This document shows, in pieces, positions 18,109 through 26,850 of a stretch of DNA of 64,000 nucleotides. Where the stretch lies: positions 63,265 to 127,264 of the forward strand of contig NZ_AXAI01000002.1 of assembly GCF_000472425.1 (NCBI RefSeq), in the 5' to 3' direction. Position numbers and translations under genes: made by a program. The notes beneath the pieces are model-generated. The model had not been told where the DNA came from and searched no databases. It saw only the letters and a list, made by a program, of their open reading frames with translations. Position 1 is the stretch's first letter; every line of letters starts with the position of its first letter. This DNA is from Bradyrhizobium sp. Tv2a-2. GTDB lineage: Bacteria > Pseudomonadota > Alphaproteobacteria > Rhizobiales > Xanthobacteraceae.

Positions 18109-19323
18109 TCACCGTCTCTCCACCTGCGGTTGATGCCGCCCTGACGGGCCGTCAAGGTTTTCGCTCGTCGGAACATCTTTGCAAACATCAAAAATTCGGA
18201 CCCCTTCGATCGGATCCGGACGCCGCATCACCTCAGGTTCCGAAAGTGCGCGGCGAGCGTCATCGTAGCCGCTCTCCCAATGCTCTTCCATCATTCGTCG
18301 GGAAAAGAGGAAGTCCTTGGCGATGCCCTCGTAGCTTCTGGCACGATAGACAAGGTGGACAATATTGCAGACCTTCTCGTCCGCTTCCTGCTGCAGCAAT
18401 TTTGCATGCTTACCCTTCCGAAATTCATCGGGAATCTCCTTCAAGAGATGGGCAATTGCAATACGAAGCTTCTGTGTCTGCTTGTATTGATCCGTTGCTG
18501 CGCGGGTTCGGCTTGAATATACGATGTCCTTGTTGCGGACTTCCACCTCAGTCAGATCATGTGGCAACAGCCCGCGGGCGCTCCAAAGGTCTATTTGGAA
18601 CGCGAGCGTGTCTTTTCGCGGTTGGCCGTCGAGCACCCATTGCAGAGGAGTGTTGGAAACAAGTCCGCCGTCCCAATAGTACTCGCCGTCGACTTCGGTG
18701 GCTGGAAAGCCAGGAGGCAGCGAACCGCTGGCCATAACATGCTCAGGCCTTATGCGATCAGTGGTGGTATCGAAATAGGCAAAGTTTCCAGTACCAACAT
18801 TCACTGCGCCGACACTGAAGCGCATGCCACCGGCATTGATCCGGTCGAAATCGACCAGACGTTCGAGGGTAGCTCTCAGTGGCGAAGTGTCGTAGTAGCT
18901 GGCCTTGTCCGGTGCGTCCGCGGGCCACAGCGCCGCCGGTGGCATACGGGGTGTAAAGAAATTCGAAGCGCCAAACAGGAGGATATTCACGGCTCTTCCC
19001 TGATTGACAAGGTGATGAGCAAACGCATTTTCAAGTTCTATGGATTTGAAATACGGGATGCCCAGAGGGGACGTGCTGACGGTCTCCCAGAATTCGCGCA
19101 ATCGATTCACACGCTGGTTCGGGGCATTGCCGGCGATGATCGCTGCATTGATCGCGCCGATTGAGATTCCCGCGATCCAATTCGGATGAAGATCCGCCTC
19201 GGCAAGAGCCTGATATACCCCAGCTTGGTAGGAGCCGAGCGCTCCACCTCCCTGGAGCAACAGAACAACTTGCTCGAATTGCGTCCGTGTGTCTTTCAGA
19301 GAGGTGGTTTGGTATGAGGTCAT
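18109..19323 (-). CDS. Patatin-like phospholipase (DUF3734 type)
   Basis: About 404 residues from ATG 19323 (MTSYQTTSLK), which has AGGGG nine bases upstream; a start 13 codons earlier is weaker. Patatin Ser-Asp hydrolase: oxyanion loop QGGGALGSYQAGVYQAL, nucleophile Ser54 in GISIGA, and catalytic Asp in YYWDGGLVSNTPL. The region after about 250, with SRTRAATDQYK and LVYRARSYEGIAKDFLFSRR, is the DUF3734 C-terminal extension common in Bradyrhizobium relatives. Predicted cytoplasmic or membrane-associated acyl hydrolase; the lipid substrate is unknown. Relatives are often found beside polyhydroxyalkanoate or 3-hydroxybutyrate genes, which is not the case here. Confidence 0.92.
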   Translation of the reverse strand: MTSYQTTSLKDTRTQFEQVVLLLQGGGALGSYQAGVYQALAEADLHPNWIAGISIGAINAAIIAGNAPNQRVNRLREFWETVSTSPLGIPYFKSIELENAFAHHLVNQGRAVNILLFGASNFFTPRMPPAALWPADAPDKASYYDTSPLRATLERLVDFDRINAGGMRFSVGAVNVGTGNFAYFDTTTDRIRPEHVMASGSLPPGFPATEVDGEYYWDGGLVSNTPLQWVLDGQPRKDTLAFQIDLWSARGLLPHDLTEVEVRNKDIVYSSRTRAATDQYKQTQKLRIAIAHLLKEIPDEFRKGKHAKLLQQEADEKVCNIVHLVYRARSYEGIAKDFLFSRRMMEEHWESGYDDARRALSEPEVMRRPDPIEGVRIFDVCKDVPTSENLDGPSGRHQPQVERR

Positions 19324-19729
19324 ACTGAATACCCCTGATTTGCAGGCGGCAGTTTGCGACAATGGCCGACCTCAAAAGTGCCTACAGAATTGGCGTTACT
19401 GGTCGAACACTCGCTTCCAACCGTTGTTAGATACTGTTCGCTATCCAGTCATCGGGCTATGCGATTTCGGCAGCATTCGCAGCAGCAATAGGCTGATTTG
19501 GTTGCAGTCACCGGAGCGCGCGGACAGCCGGTTCCTGAGAAACCCCGAAGCAGACGACATAACCCAGGAAAATAGAAACGATGTTGGGCGTCGCATCGTT
19601 CATCCCATTTCTCCTCGGGCGTTGCACCTGATCCGACGAGTCCAATAGAAAGGACCACTTCGCGCTATGCAGCTTCTGGCGAGTCTTTGATTGGCCATTA
19701 CGGGCTCATGCGCTGCAGCAATTGCGTCC
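19324..19729. other. Intergenic stretch without recognisable gene
   Basis: 406 bases between the patatin start and the stop of the next binding-protein gene. No motif or gene recognised. Confidence 0.5.
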
Positions 19730-20698
19730 TTATTCGATGACTTCGTCGGCGCGGGCGAGTAACTCCGGAGGAATATCAAGATTCAGCGACCTTGCTGCTT
19801 TCATGTTGATGACTAGCTGGAATCTCGTGGGCTGCTCCACAGGGAGATCCGACGGGCGAGCCCCTTTCAAAATTCTGTCCACGTAACCGGCTGCGTCGTG
19901 AAACAGACTCGGGATGCTTGGTCCATACGAAATAAGACCTCCCGTCCGCACCATGGCGGCGTCTTCAAACATTGTGGGAATTCGATTCTTGATGGTGAAG
20001 TCAAGAATCCGCTCTCGGTGGAGCCTCGTAAATGGCTCTACCGTCACCAAGAGCGCGGCGGGCCGCCGTTTTGATAGTGCCGCGAAAGTTGCTTCGAGTC
20101 CTTCAAGGTCGTGCGCGCCAGAATCCAAAAAGGCAACGTTCAATTGCTCGGCGGCACGTTGAGTTTCATGTACGCGCAGCGCCATACCCGGGTTCGATGT
20201 GTCCCACAGCACGGCGATGTCTCGAATGCCCGGCACCACCATCTTCAAAAGTTCTAGCCGCTTTGCGCTCAGATCAGTCGCCATCACCGAGAACCCGGTA
20301 ATGTTTCCGCCGGGGTGGCTAAGGCTAGTCACAACGCCGGTACTGAGCGGGTCGCTACTGGCGGCAAAAACAATTGGTATGGTCGATGTCGCTCGCTTGG
20401 CAGCAAGACAGCCGGGGGTGCTGAAGGTGACGATGACATCGACGTTCTCTTTGACCAGCATGCTCGCGAGCTTGTCCAAACGATCCGGCTCGCCGTCAGC
20501 ATACAGGTACGTCGTTTCGATCGTGCGCCCCTCCTGATAACCAAGCGCATCCATCCCTCGACGATATTCGTCAAGGTTTTCCTGCTCCGTCTTAGTAGTT
20601 GGCACGAGCCAACCAACCCGTGGAATCTTTCGCTGCGCAGCAGCGGCCGCGGCCCGGGTCGCAATCGCAAGCATTTTGATGAAGTCGCGTCGTCGCAT
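19730..20698 (-). CDS. Orphan ABC-type periplasmic binding protein (PF04392 family), copy 1
   Basis: About 322 residues from ATG 20698 (MRRRDFIKMLAIA), a Tat-like or Sec signal ending in an Ala-rich stretch. Typical family features: VGWLVPTTKTEQENLDEYRR, LGYQEGRTIE, VDVIVTFSTPGCLAAKRAT, IPIVFAASSDPLSTGVV, SLSHPGGNITGFSVM, AKRLELLKMVVPG and the family's constant end LLARADEVIE. No permease or ATPase is adjacent, so it is an orphan. Related proteins bind tryptophan or similar ligands in TrpXYZ systems, but the ligand here is unknown. It shares its end with three more intact genes in this window. Confidence 0.9.
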   Translation of the reverse strand: MRRRDFIKMLAIATRAAAAAAQRKIPRVGWLVPTTKTEQENLDEYRRGMDALGYQEGRTIETTYLYADGEPDRLDKLASMLVKENVDVIVTFSTPGCLAAKRATSTIPIVFAASSDPLSTGVVTSLSHPGGNITGFSVMATDLSAKRLELLKMVVPGIRDIAVLWDTSNPGMALRVHETQRAAEQLNVAFLDSGAHDLEGLEATFAALSKRRPAALLVTVEPFTRLHRERILDFTIKNRIPTMFEDAAMVRTGGLISYGPSIPSLFHDAAGYVDRILKGARPSDLPVEQPTRFQLVINMKAARSLNLDIPPELLARADEVIE

Positions 20699-20966
20699 TG
20701 CCCAGCCCGCCTGTGACGGCACCATGCATTCAAGCAGTGTATTCTACCCAAAAGCTGGATGGTTTGACACCGAGAATCACATGTCTGCAGCGGGTCCAAA
20801 TGCGACGCGGCGGGGAGGGCAGATCCTGGCGCAAAGCGGACATCCGGCCTCATTCGTATGGCAGAGAAGGGCCAGCAGCGGTCATTCGTCCCTGCGATTA
20901 GCGGGCAACATGGTCCGGTGGACCCGCTTCAAGCGATGCCGGCGAGGGAGCCGGTGATCCGTAAGC

Positions 20967-22616
20967 TCAGGTACGTCTAAGCTCCGTGGTATGGAAAGGC
21001 TCAAGCGTATCGATATCAGTGATGGGCTGCCTCTTCTGGTTCCACTTGAAATAGCGCAGCGTTATAATTTCGGGGGTGAAGTCCGCTACGAGGAAACCGT
21101 TCTCTTCTATGGGGGGGACGGTTTCCTCCATGTCGAGGTGCTGCGGTGGCTTTGGGCCTACGCCACGGAATTCCGAGGCCCAGCCGCCATCACTCGTGCC
21201 CAAGGGACCAGGGAGAACAGCTATAACCGGGTTGTTGGAGAAGTTCAGATGACCGCTTCGCAACATCCGACCTTCGCCGATGGCGTGCAGATCGCCGCTA
21301 ACGACAAGCGGTATGCGGCCAGGCATCGCTGAAAGCGATTGCATCAGCCGATCATGCTGCGAGAGCCACCCCCGTTGCCAGTAAGGCTTTGGTCTCTCTT
21401 CCGACAACTTGCCGTCTGGCCCCAAGAGGTCAGGGTACCATTCACCCCACTTACCCGCGCTCCAACCCGGCGGGTTGGAAGGGACATTCACCAGATGGAC
21501 AACGTCCTTCGCTGCGGCGCGAGCTTTTAGCCAAGCTTCCACATCAGGAGCCACAAATACTGCGGTCGGTCCCGCGAGTGTAACCGTTCGCCTGACGTCG
21601 TAGAGGAGGATCTCGGCGAGGCGTCCATAGCGCAAGGTACCAAAGCTTTCCGAGAGACCAGAGGGTCGATAGGATGGCTGGTCAGGACCATCCGACCCTG
21701 GAAGTCCGGGTGACCGGTTCGGGTCAGGTAGGAACTCGGGATACCAGAGACGTTGCGTCGCCCTTGCCGACTGCAGCATGAAATTGTCGGGCGGGAAGGT
21801 GACAGCCTCGTCCGTCGCCTCATCATTGTCGAAATGGTCGTGGTCGTCCTGTAAGAAAAAGACCGGTGTCGAGCGGCAGAGCGTGCCGTATAACGGAGTT
21901 ATCTGCTCGCCCGCAGCGCGAAGCAATGCACTCTCGTTAGCTCCACCCAGGATAGGCGCATCCCTGTCAAAGCGAGCGTATTCCAGCGCCGCTTTGGATG
22001 CACCCAGTTTCGGCGCGGCTCTCGGCGCAAGAAGATCCCAATAGACGTGATCTCCGTTCGCAATCAATGCATCAGGCGCGAAAGAAAGCCCTCGTCGCAG
22101 CAACCTCTGACGAACGGCGGCAGGCAAGAACCCGAAACCGGTATGAGCAGCACTGAAAAGATCGTGCCCACCTGCACATGAATAAATCAGAAGACGTAGC
22201 TTGCTTGGCAGGTCGTCTGGTGCAGGCATCGTAGATAACTTCCAGGATTGACTGAGGCTGCGACCGTCAGAAGACGTCAATGAAAGTTCATACGAAGTTC
22301 CCGGCTTGAGGTCGCCAGCGTGAAACTGCCAGAAATAACCTCGTGTGTCTGATCGAACGCCCGAAAAGCGTTGGTCGCCAACTTGGAGACTTGGCGGCGC
22401 GTCGAGCGGTCGTTTGAACGACGCCTTTATCAGGATGCGATCATGGCTGCTGGTGGGAAGGAGGTGTGTTAGTTCGCCGTCGTCCCAGGTCTGCGCTGTT
22501 GGAGTTGCGACAGTCGGTGACGTTTGGGCGAGCACTGAGTTTCTCATGCTCGGGGGAATTAAGCCCAGTGCCGCCGAAGCTCCGGCACCTAGGAGTTCAC
22601 GCCGTGTGGTCGCCAT
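20967..22616 (-). CDS. Tat-exported PhoD-like alkaline phosphatase
   Basis: About 549 residues from ATG 22616 (MATTRRELLGAGASAALGL), a twin-arginine signal with GGGAGG seven bases upstream. The N-terminal domain (about 40-145) is a fibronectin-like phosphodiesterase N-domain; the metallophosphatase domain follows with LRLLIYSCAGG, DALIANGDHVYWD, VFFLQDDHDHFDNDEATDE and LVVSGDLHAIGEGRM, giving the Asp, His and Asn metal ligands of the PhoD/calcineurin-like superfamily. Predicted periplasmic phosphodi- or monoesterase, probably binding Fe/Ca. No pho-box was recognised upstream. Expression under phosphate limitation is a family expectation, not seen here. Confidence 0.9.
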   Translation of the reverse strand: MATTRRELLGAGASAALGLIPPSMRNSVLAQTSPTVATPTAQTWDDGELTHLLPTSSHDRILIKASFKRPLDAPPSLQVGDQRFSGVRSDTRGYFWQFHAGDLKPGTSYELSLTSSDGRSLSQSWKLSTMPAPDDLPSKLRLLIYSCAGGHDLFSAAHTGFGFLPAAVRQRLLRRGLSFAPDALIANGDHVYWDLLAPRAAPKLGASKAALEYARFDRDAPILGGANESALLRAAGEQITPLYGTLCRSTPVFFLQDDHDHFDNDEATDEAVTFPPDNFMLQSARATQRLWYPEFLPDPNRSPGLPGSDGPDQPSYRPSGLSESFGTLRYGRLAEILLYDVRRTVTLAGPTAVFVAPDVEAWLKARAAAKDVVHLVNVPSNPPGWSAGKWGEWYPDLLGPDGKLSEERPKPYWQRGWLSQHDRLMQSLSAMPGRIPLVVSGDLHAIGEGRMLRSGHLNFSNNPVIAVLPGPLGTSDGGWASEFRGVGPKPPQHLDMEETVPPIEENGFLVADFTPEIITLRYFKWNQKRQPITDIDTLEPFHTTELRRT

Positions 22617-22909
22617 TGGCCGCCTCCCTTGGATACGCTCTGCCAACAATGCGGGCCTCCGATCGTCGGCATTGCCAAAACAATCGTTCTCCCTAGTCTC
22701 TATGAGAGCCGCGAAAAAGGAAGTAACATTGACGCAACCGCGTGCCGGTCACCGAGATGGAGCTACCTGCTCTTACCGCGAAGCCGAATTCAGTGAAGTC
22801 GATGGTGGCAAGAAGCGCTCCATGTCTCATATGGCCAGAAGCGATCATTGCTCGGCGGCAGGGACTGCCAGTCGGGACACTGTAAGCAGTGCAGCGGAGG
22901 ATTGCTCTT
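22617..22909. other. Divergent intergenic region
   Basis: About 290 bases between the phosphatase and the small exported protein, presumably holding promoters for both. No specific motif recognised. Confidence 0.4.
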
Positions 22910-23299
22910 TTGTTGGCGTCGAGGGCACATCATGAGTCGGCTGGGAGGATTGGCAGGAAATTCGCCATTGTGGTCGGACTTGCCCTCAGTCAAGCGGTGA
23001 TAGCAGCGCCACCCGATAACCGTGATCCCGCGCTTGCGCCATGGTTTGACAGCCTAAAGCAACCAGGCACGGGCGCGCCGTGCTGCTCGGTTGCAGATTG
23101 CCGAACGGTAGAGTTCCGGCAGGACCGAGACGGCTACGAGGTGTTAATCGATGGTCGCTGGAAGATGTCGATTCCATTCTGGCTGCGGGTCCCGCCGAAT
23201 AGGATCATCGACAGAACCGACAATCCGACGAACCGCGCCGTGGTCTGCTTCACGCCCGAGGCTGGCATCCTCTGTTTCGTGCGTCCGGCCGAAAGTTAA
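22910..23299 (+). CDS. Small exported cysteine-containing protein
   Basis: About 129 residues. The start is uncertain: the frame opens at GTG 22889, but TTG 22910 is better placed behind GGAGG (22896-22900). The signal segment is RKFAIVVGLALSQAVIAA with cleavage before PPDNRDPALAPWFDSL. The mature protein has five cysteines (CC and C in GAPCCSVADC, then VVCF and ILCF) and a compact domain of about 95 residues. It resembles conserved exported proteins of Bradyrhizobiaceae that share the PWFDSL...CCS.ADCR pattern; function unknown. It ends three bases before the frame of the next gene opens and 123 bases before that gene's likely start, so the two may share a transcript. Confidence 0.7.
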   Translation: MLASRAHHESAGRIGRKFAIVVGLALSQAVIAAPPDNRDPALAPWFDSLKQPGTGAPCCSVADCRTVEFRQDRDGYEVLIDGRWKMSIPFWLRVPPNRIIDRTDNPTNRAVVCFTPEAGILCFVRPAES

Positions 23300-23422
23300 T
23301 TCATGCCGCTTCGGCTTGATTTCGTGGAGCGATGGTATCTACGTTTGCAGGAGCGCCAAACGTTCCGGACGCGGACAGCTCAGAAACCATTCTTCATCAG
23401 GCCCAATGAACGGAGATTCCAG

Positions 23423-24208
23423 ATGAGTGAGACAGTCGCACGACTGGTCGTTCCAACGGCCGGGGAGCGGGCCCGGCTGAAGGAGGGAATACATATTGAA
23501 CGCAGCCCTCGCCGCGTACGGACGTACTTTGGTGGCAAGCTGATCGCCGACAGCGAGCGCGTTCTCCTCGTCTATGAAACGAAGCGGCCGCCGGCTTATT
23601 GGTTTCCGATTGCGGATGTCCGGATGGACTGTCTGGAGCAGTCACAGCAACCGGCTGATACCATTCGCTGGCGCTTGGTCGTAAAGGATCGCATCGCTCA
23701 GAACGCGGCCCGCGCTTACATCAAACCCACTGGCGATCGGGCTGCACTGGAAGGCCATCTCACTTTTTACTGGAATGAGATGGACGCGTGGTTCGAGGAG
23801 GATGAGCAAGTCTTTGTTCATCCTAGAGACCCGTACGCAAGAGTCGATACAGTCCACAGCTCGAAGCACGTGCGCGTGGAGATTGGAGGCGTGACACTGG
23901 GTGAAACTCGCCGACCCATTCTCCTCTTCGAGACTGGGCTGCCGACTCGCTATTACATTCCGAAGCTGGACGTACGCATGGATTTGCTCGAGCCTACCGA
24001 ATCTGCCACGCGATGTCCGTATAAAGGTGTGGCGTGCTACTGGTCGGCTCGGGTAGGCGACAAGCTCGTCAAGGACATCGTTTGGAGTTATCCGGCGCCA
24101 ATTGCCGAGTGCCCGAAGATCGAAAACCTGCTCAGCTTCTACAACGAGTACGTCGACCTGTACGTCGGTGGGGTGCTGCAAGATCGACCGATCACGCCGT
24201 TCTCTTGA
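23423..24208 (+). CDS. Tandem DUF427-domain protein
   Basis: About 261 residues from ATG 23423 (MSETVARLVV), with GGAG eight bases upstream. Two DUF427 units follow one another: the first about 25-110 (SPRRVRTYFGGKLIADSERV, PAYWFPIADVRMDCL) and the second about 150-240 (SSKHVRVEIGGVTLGETRRP, TRYYIPKLDVRMDLLEPTE, PYKGVACYWSARVGD). The W/Y-F/I-P-.-.-DVRMD.L motif recurs in both halves. DUF427 proteins are small beta-tent fold cytosolic proteins of unknown biochemical role. Nothing odd in base use. Confidence 0.85.
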   Translation: MSETVARLVVPTAGERARLKEGIHIERSPRRVRTYFGGKLIADSERVLLVYETKRPPAYWFPIADVRMDCLEQSQQPADTIRWRLVVKDRIAQNAARAYIKPTGDRAALEGHLTFYWNEMDAWFEEDEQVFVHPRDPYARVDTVHSSKHVRVEIGGVTLGETRRPILLFETGLPTRYYIPKLDVRMDLLEPTESATRCPYKGVACYWSARVGDKLVKDIVWSYPAPIAECPKIENLLSFYNEYVDLYVGGVLQDRPITPFS

Positions 24209-24283
24209 TGTCGAGATCATGGTGTCCCGGGTGTCTCCGGTTTCTAACGCCTCCTCCTAACCGGCCTCCTTCTCGAGCATCCA

Positions 24284-25816
24284 ATGGTTGGATTCACACG
24301 GCCGCCCTGCGACGCCGGGGTCATCGAGGCGACACCGGCCTTTGACGCAGCTCTGTCACAGAGACGGAAGTGGCTGACGCTGGCGGCGGCCATAGTCGGG
24401 TCCAGCATGGCCCTCCTCGACGGCTCAGTAGTGAACATCGCGCTGCCCGCAATCCAACGGGCGCTGCATGCAGACGGTGCCGCTACACAGTGGATCGTCA
24501 ACGCCTACCTGCTGGTGCTCGGTGCGCTCGTATTGATCGGTGGATCGTCTGGTGATCTTTATGGCCGACGCCGGATTTTTGTCCTCGGCGTCGTGGTTTT
24601 CACCACCGCCTCCGTCGCCTGCGCCTTGTCGCCGAACCTCGCGGTACTGATCATCAGCCGCGCGGTACAGGGTTTGGGGGCCGCACTGTTGACTCCGGCA
24701 AGTCTGGCAATGCTAGGCGCGACCTTCGAAGAGCCGCAGCGGAATCACGCAATCGGGATATGGGCGGGCGCAGGTGCACTGATGATGGCAGCAGGTCCGT
24801 TGCTGGGCGGATGGTTCGTTGATCAGCTATCGTGGCGGGCAATATTCCTCATCAACGTCCCGCTCGCCATTGCGGCGGCTGGACTTGCGCTTCGCTTCGG
24901 CTGCGAAAGCAGCGATCCCCGCGCGAAGCAACTCGACTGGAGCGGTGCCACCTCAGTCGCGATTGGCCTTACTGCGATTACATGGGGTCTGAGCACCATT
25001 CCGGCGGTGGGATTCCGGGACAAAGCAGTGCTGGCCGCCCTCGGCGTAGGAACCGCTTTCCTAATGTCGTTTGTCATGATCGAAGCTCATCTCCAGGAGC
25101 GGGCGATGATGCCGTTGTCGCTCTATCGATCACGCAACTTTTCAGCAGCGAACGCGTTGACGCTGTTGCTCTACTTCGCACTCGGCGGTGCGCTCTATTA
25201 TCTGCCGTTCGGCTTGATCCGCCTCGGCGGCTACTCCGCGACACAAGCCGGCGCGGCATTATTGCCTTTTGCCCTGATAATGGGATTCGGGGCATCATTC
25301 GCCGGGACGATTGCTGACCGTTTTGGGCCGCGAGTGCTGCTCACCGCCGGCCCCATCGTCGCGGCTTGCGGGTTGGCGATGCTTGCGTTGGTCGATCTCA
25401 GGCAACCTTACTGGATCGGCGTATTTCCGTGCATGCTCCTGCTGGGCGCGGGGATGGCAATTACGGTTCCACCGCTGACGTCGACTGTGATGGGCGCCGC
25501 CGGCCAAGCCCATGCCGGCATTGCCTCGGGCGTCAACAACGCTATTGCTCGAGTCGCTGGCGTGCTTGCTGTCGCCGCGCTCGGGGCGGTGTTCTTTGCA
25601 GATTTTTTGCATAATCTCACCGGAACGACGCCTGCGCAAGCGAACGAGGTCCTAAGCGTCGTGATGTCTGGACAGCCTGGTGCGAATGCGGAGGCGATCG
25701 CTGCATTTGAGCGCGCACTGCACGCGATAATGCTAGTGCCCGCTAGTTGCGCCGCTCTTGCCGGTCTCGCTGGTTGCGTGTGGATCGAGCCAAGCAGTGT
25801 GCGTGCAAGCAGCTAA
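24284..25816 (+). CDS. MFS transporter, DHA2 (EmrB/QacA) family
   Basis: A 510-residue inner-membrane drug/proton antiporter with about 14 hydrophobic segments, the number expected of DHA2. Family marks: SSMALLDGSVVNIALPAIQRAL (motif D1), LVLGALVLIGGSSGDLYGRRRIF (motif A), ISRAVQGLGAALLTPASLAM (motif C region) and TAIAWGLS-like helices with FRDKAVL. Length is typical. No clear ribosome site precedes ATG 24284, so the true start could differ by some codons. No adaptor protein (EmrA-like) gene is adjacent, which fits a single-component exporter. Substrate unknown. Confidence 0.9.
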   Translation: MVGFTRPPCDAGVIEATPAFDAALSQRRKWLTLAAAIVGSSMALLDGSVVNIALPAIQRALHADGAATQWIVNAYLLVLGALVLIGGSSGDLYGRRRIFVLGVVVFTTASVACALSPNLAVLIISRAVQGLGAALLTPASLAMLGATFEEPQRNHAIGIWAGAGALMMAAGPLLGGWFVDQLSWRAIFLINVPLAIAAAGLALRFGCESSDPRAKQLDWSGATSVAIGLTAITWGLSTIPAVGFRDKAVLAALGVGTAFLMSFVMIEAHLQERAMMPLSLYRSRNFSAANALTLLLYFALGGALYYLPFGLIRLGGYSATQAGAALLPFALIMGFGASFAGTIADRFGPRVLLTAGPIVAACGLAMLALVDLRQPYWIGVFPCMLLLGAGMAITVPPLTSTVMGAAGQAHAGIASGVNNAIARVAGVLAVAALGAVFFADFLHNLTGTTPAQANEVLSVVMSGQPGANAEAIAAFERALHAIMLVPASCAALAGLAGCVWIEPSSVRASS

Positions 25817-25939
25817 GATACTGCCGGCAGCCGGCCAACTGACTCACGCCACTTGATGCAGGATCGATATACAATACCGGAGGAGTCCGCTAATGGGTCA
25901 CAGGACGATATCGCGGATACGGCCGCGATTGGCCATCGG

Positions 25940-26779
25940 TCAAGCAAGCCAACGCTTGCGCCGCTTGTAGTGCTTCACATCGCGGAATGATTTTCGCTTG
26001 TCGCCGGCGACGCCAAGGTAGAATTCCTTGACGTCCTCATTGGCGGCGAGTTCCCGCGCATCTCCGTCCATTACAACGCGGCCATTTTCGAGGATAAATC
26101 CGTGGCTGGCATATCTAAGCGCCATATTGGTGTTTTGCTCGGCGAGAAGAAACGAGACACCTTCCTTGGCATTAAGATCCTTCACGATCTCGAAAATCTC
26201 CTCGACGATCTGCGGCGCGAGGCCCATCGAAGGCTCATCAAGCAGTATCATCTTCGGGCGGGACATCAGCGCGCGCCCGATCACACACATCTGCTGTTCG
26301 CCGCCTGACGTATAGCCGGCGGTGGAACCGCGCCGCTCCCTGAGACGCGGAAAATAGGCATAGACCCGCTCAAGATCCTGCGCGATCGCCGACTTGCCAT
26401 CCGGGCGCGTGAAGGCGCCGGTCAGGAGATTCTCTTCGACCGTAAGATGAGCGAAGGCACGTCGCCCCTCCATCACCTGAATGCAGCCGCGCCGTACCAG
26501 ATCGTTTGGCGACAGGGACTGCACCTCGACGCCCTCGAACAGAATCGAACCCTTGGTGACCTCGCCACGCTCCGCATGCAGCAGATTGGAGATCGCCTTC
26601 AGCGTCGTCGTCTTGCCAGCACCATTGGCACCCAGAAGCGCGACAATACCGCCCCGCGGGACCTCCAGCGATACGCCTTTCAACACAAGAATAACGTGAT
26701 CGTAGACGACCTCGATATTGTTGACCGACAGAACCAAAGCTCTCGCCTCCGTCACCGTCGCGACCTTTGGGATTGACAC
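25940..26779 (-). CDS. ABC transporter ATPase, LivF type
   Basis: A 279-residue ATP-binding subunit of a branched-chain amino-acid-type (HAAT) importer. Walker A GANGAGKTT, signature YTSGGEQQMCVIGRALM, Walker B KMILLDEPSMGLAP and a switch His-containing region AEQNTNMALRYASHGFILENG. The C-terminus is about 30 residues longer and basic (KHYKRRKRWLA), as in the related proteins that accompany acyl-CoA ligases. Last gene of the minus-strand operon that begins at 33122. It probably pairs with LivG as the heterodimeric motor. Confidence 0.93.
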   Translation of the reverse strand: MSIPKVATVTEARALVLSVNNIEVVYDHVILVLKGVSLEVPRGGIVALLGANGAGKTTTLKAISNLLHAERGEVTKGSILFEGVEVQSLSPNDLVRRGCIQVMEGRRAFAHLTVEENLLTGAFTRPDGKSAIAQDLERVYAYFPRLRERRGSTAGYTSGGEQQMCVIGRALMSRPKMILLDEPSMGLAPQIVEEIFEIVKDLNAKEGVSFLLAEQNTNMALRYASHGFILENGRVVMDGDARELAANEDVKEFYLGVAGDKRKSFRDVKHYKRRKRWLA

Positions 26780-26850
26780 GCGCGGGCCTTTCCAAGAGAT
26801 GGCGGCAATCCGGGAGCAGGCAAACCTGTCTCCCGGATCGCTCGCATGGC

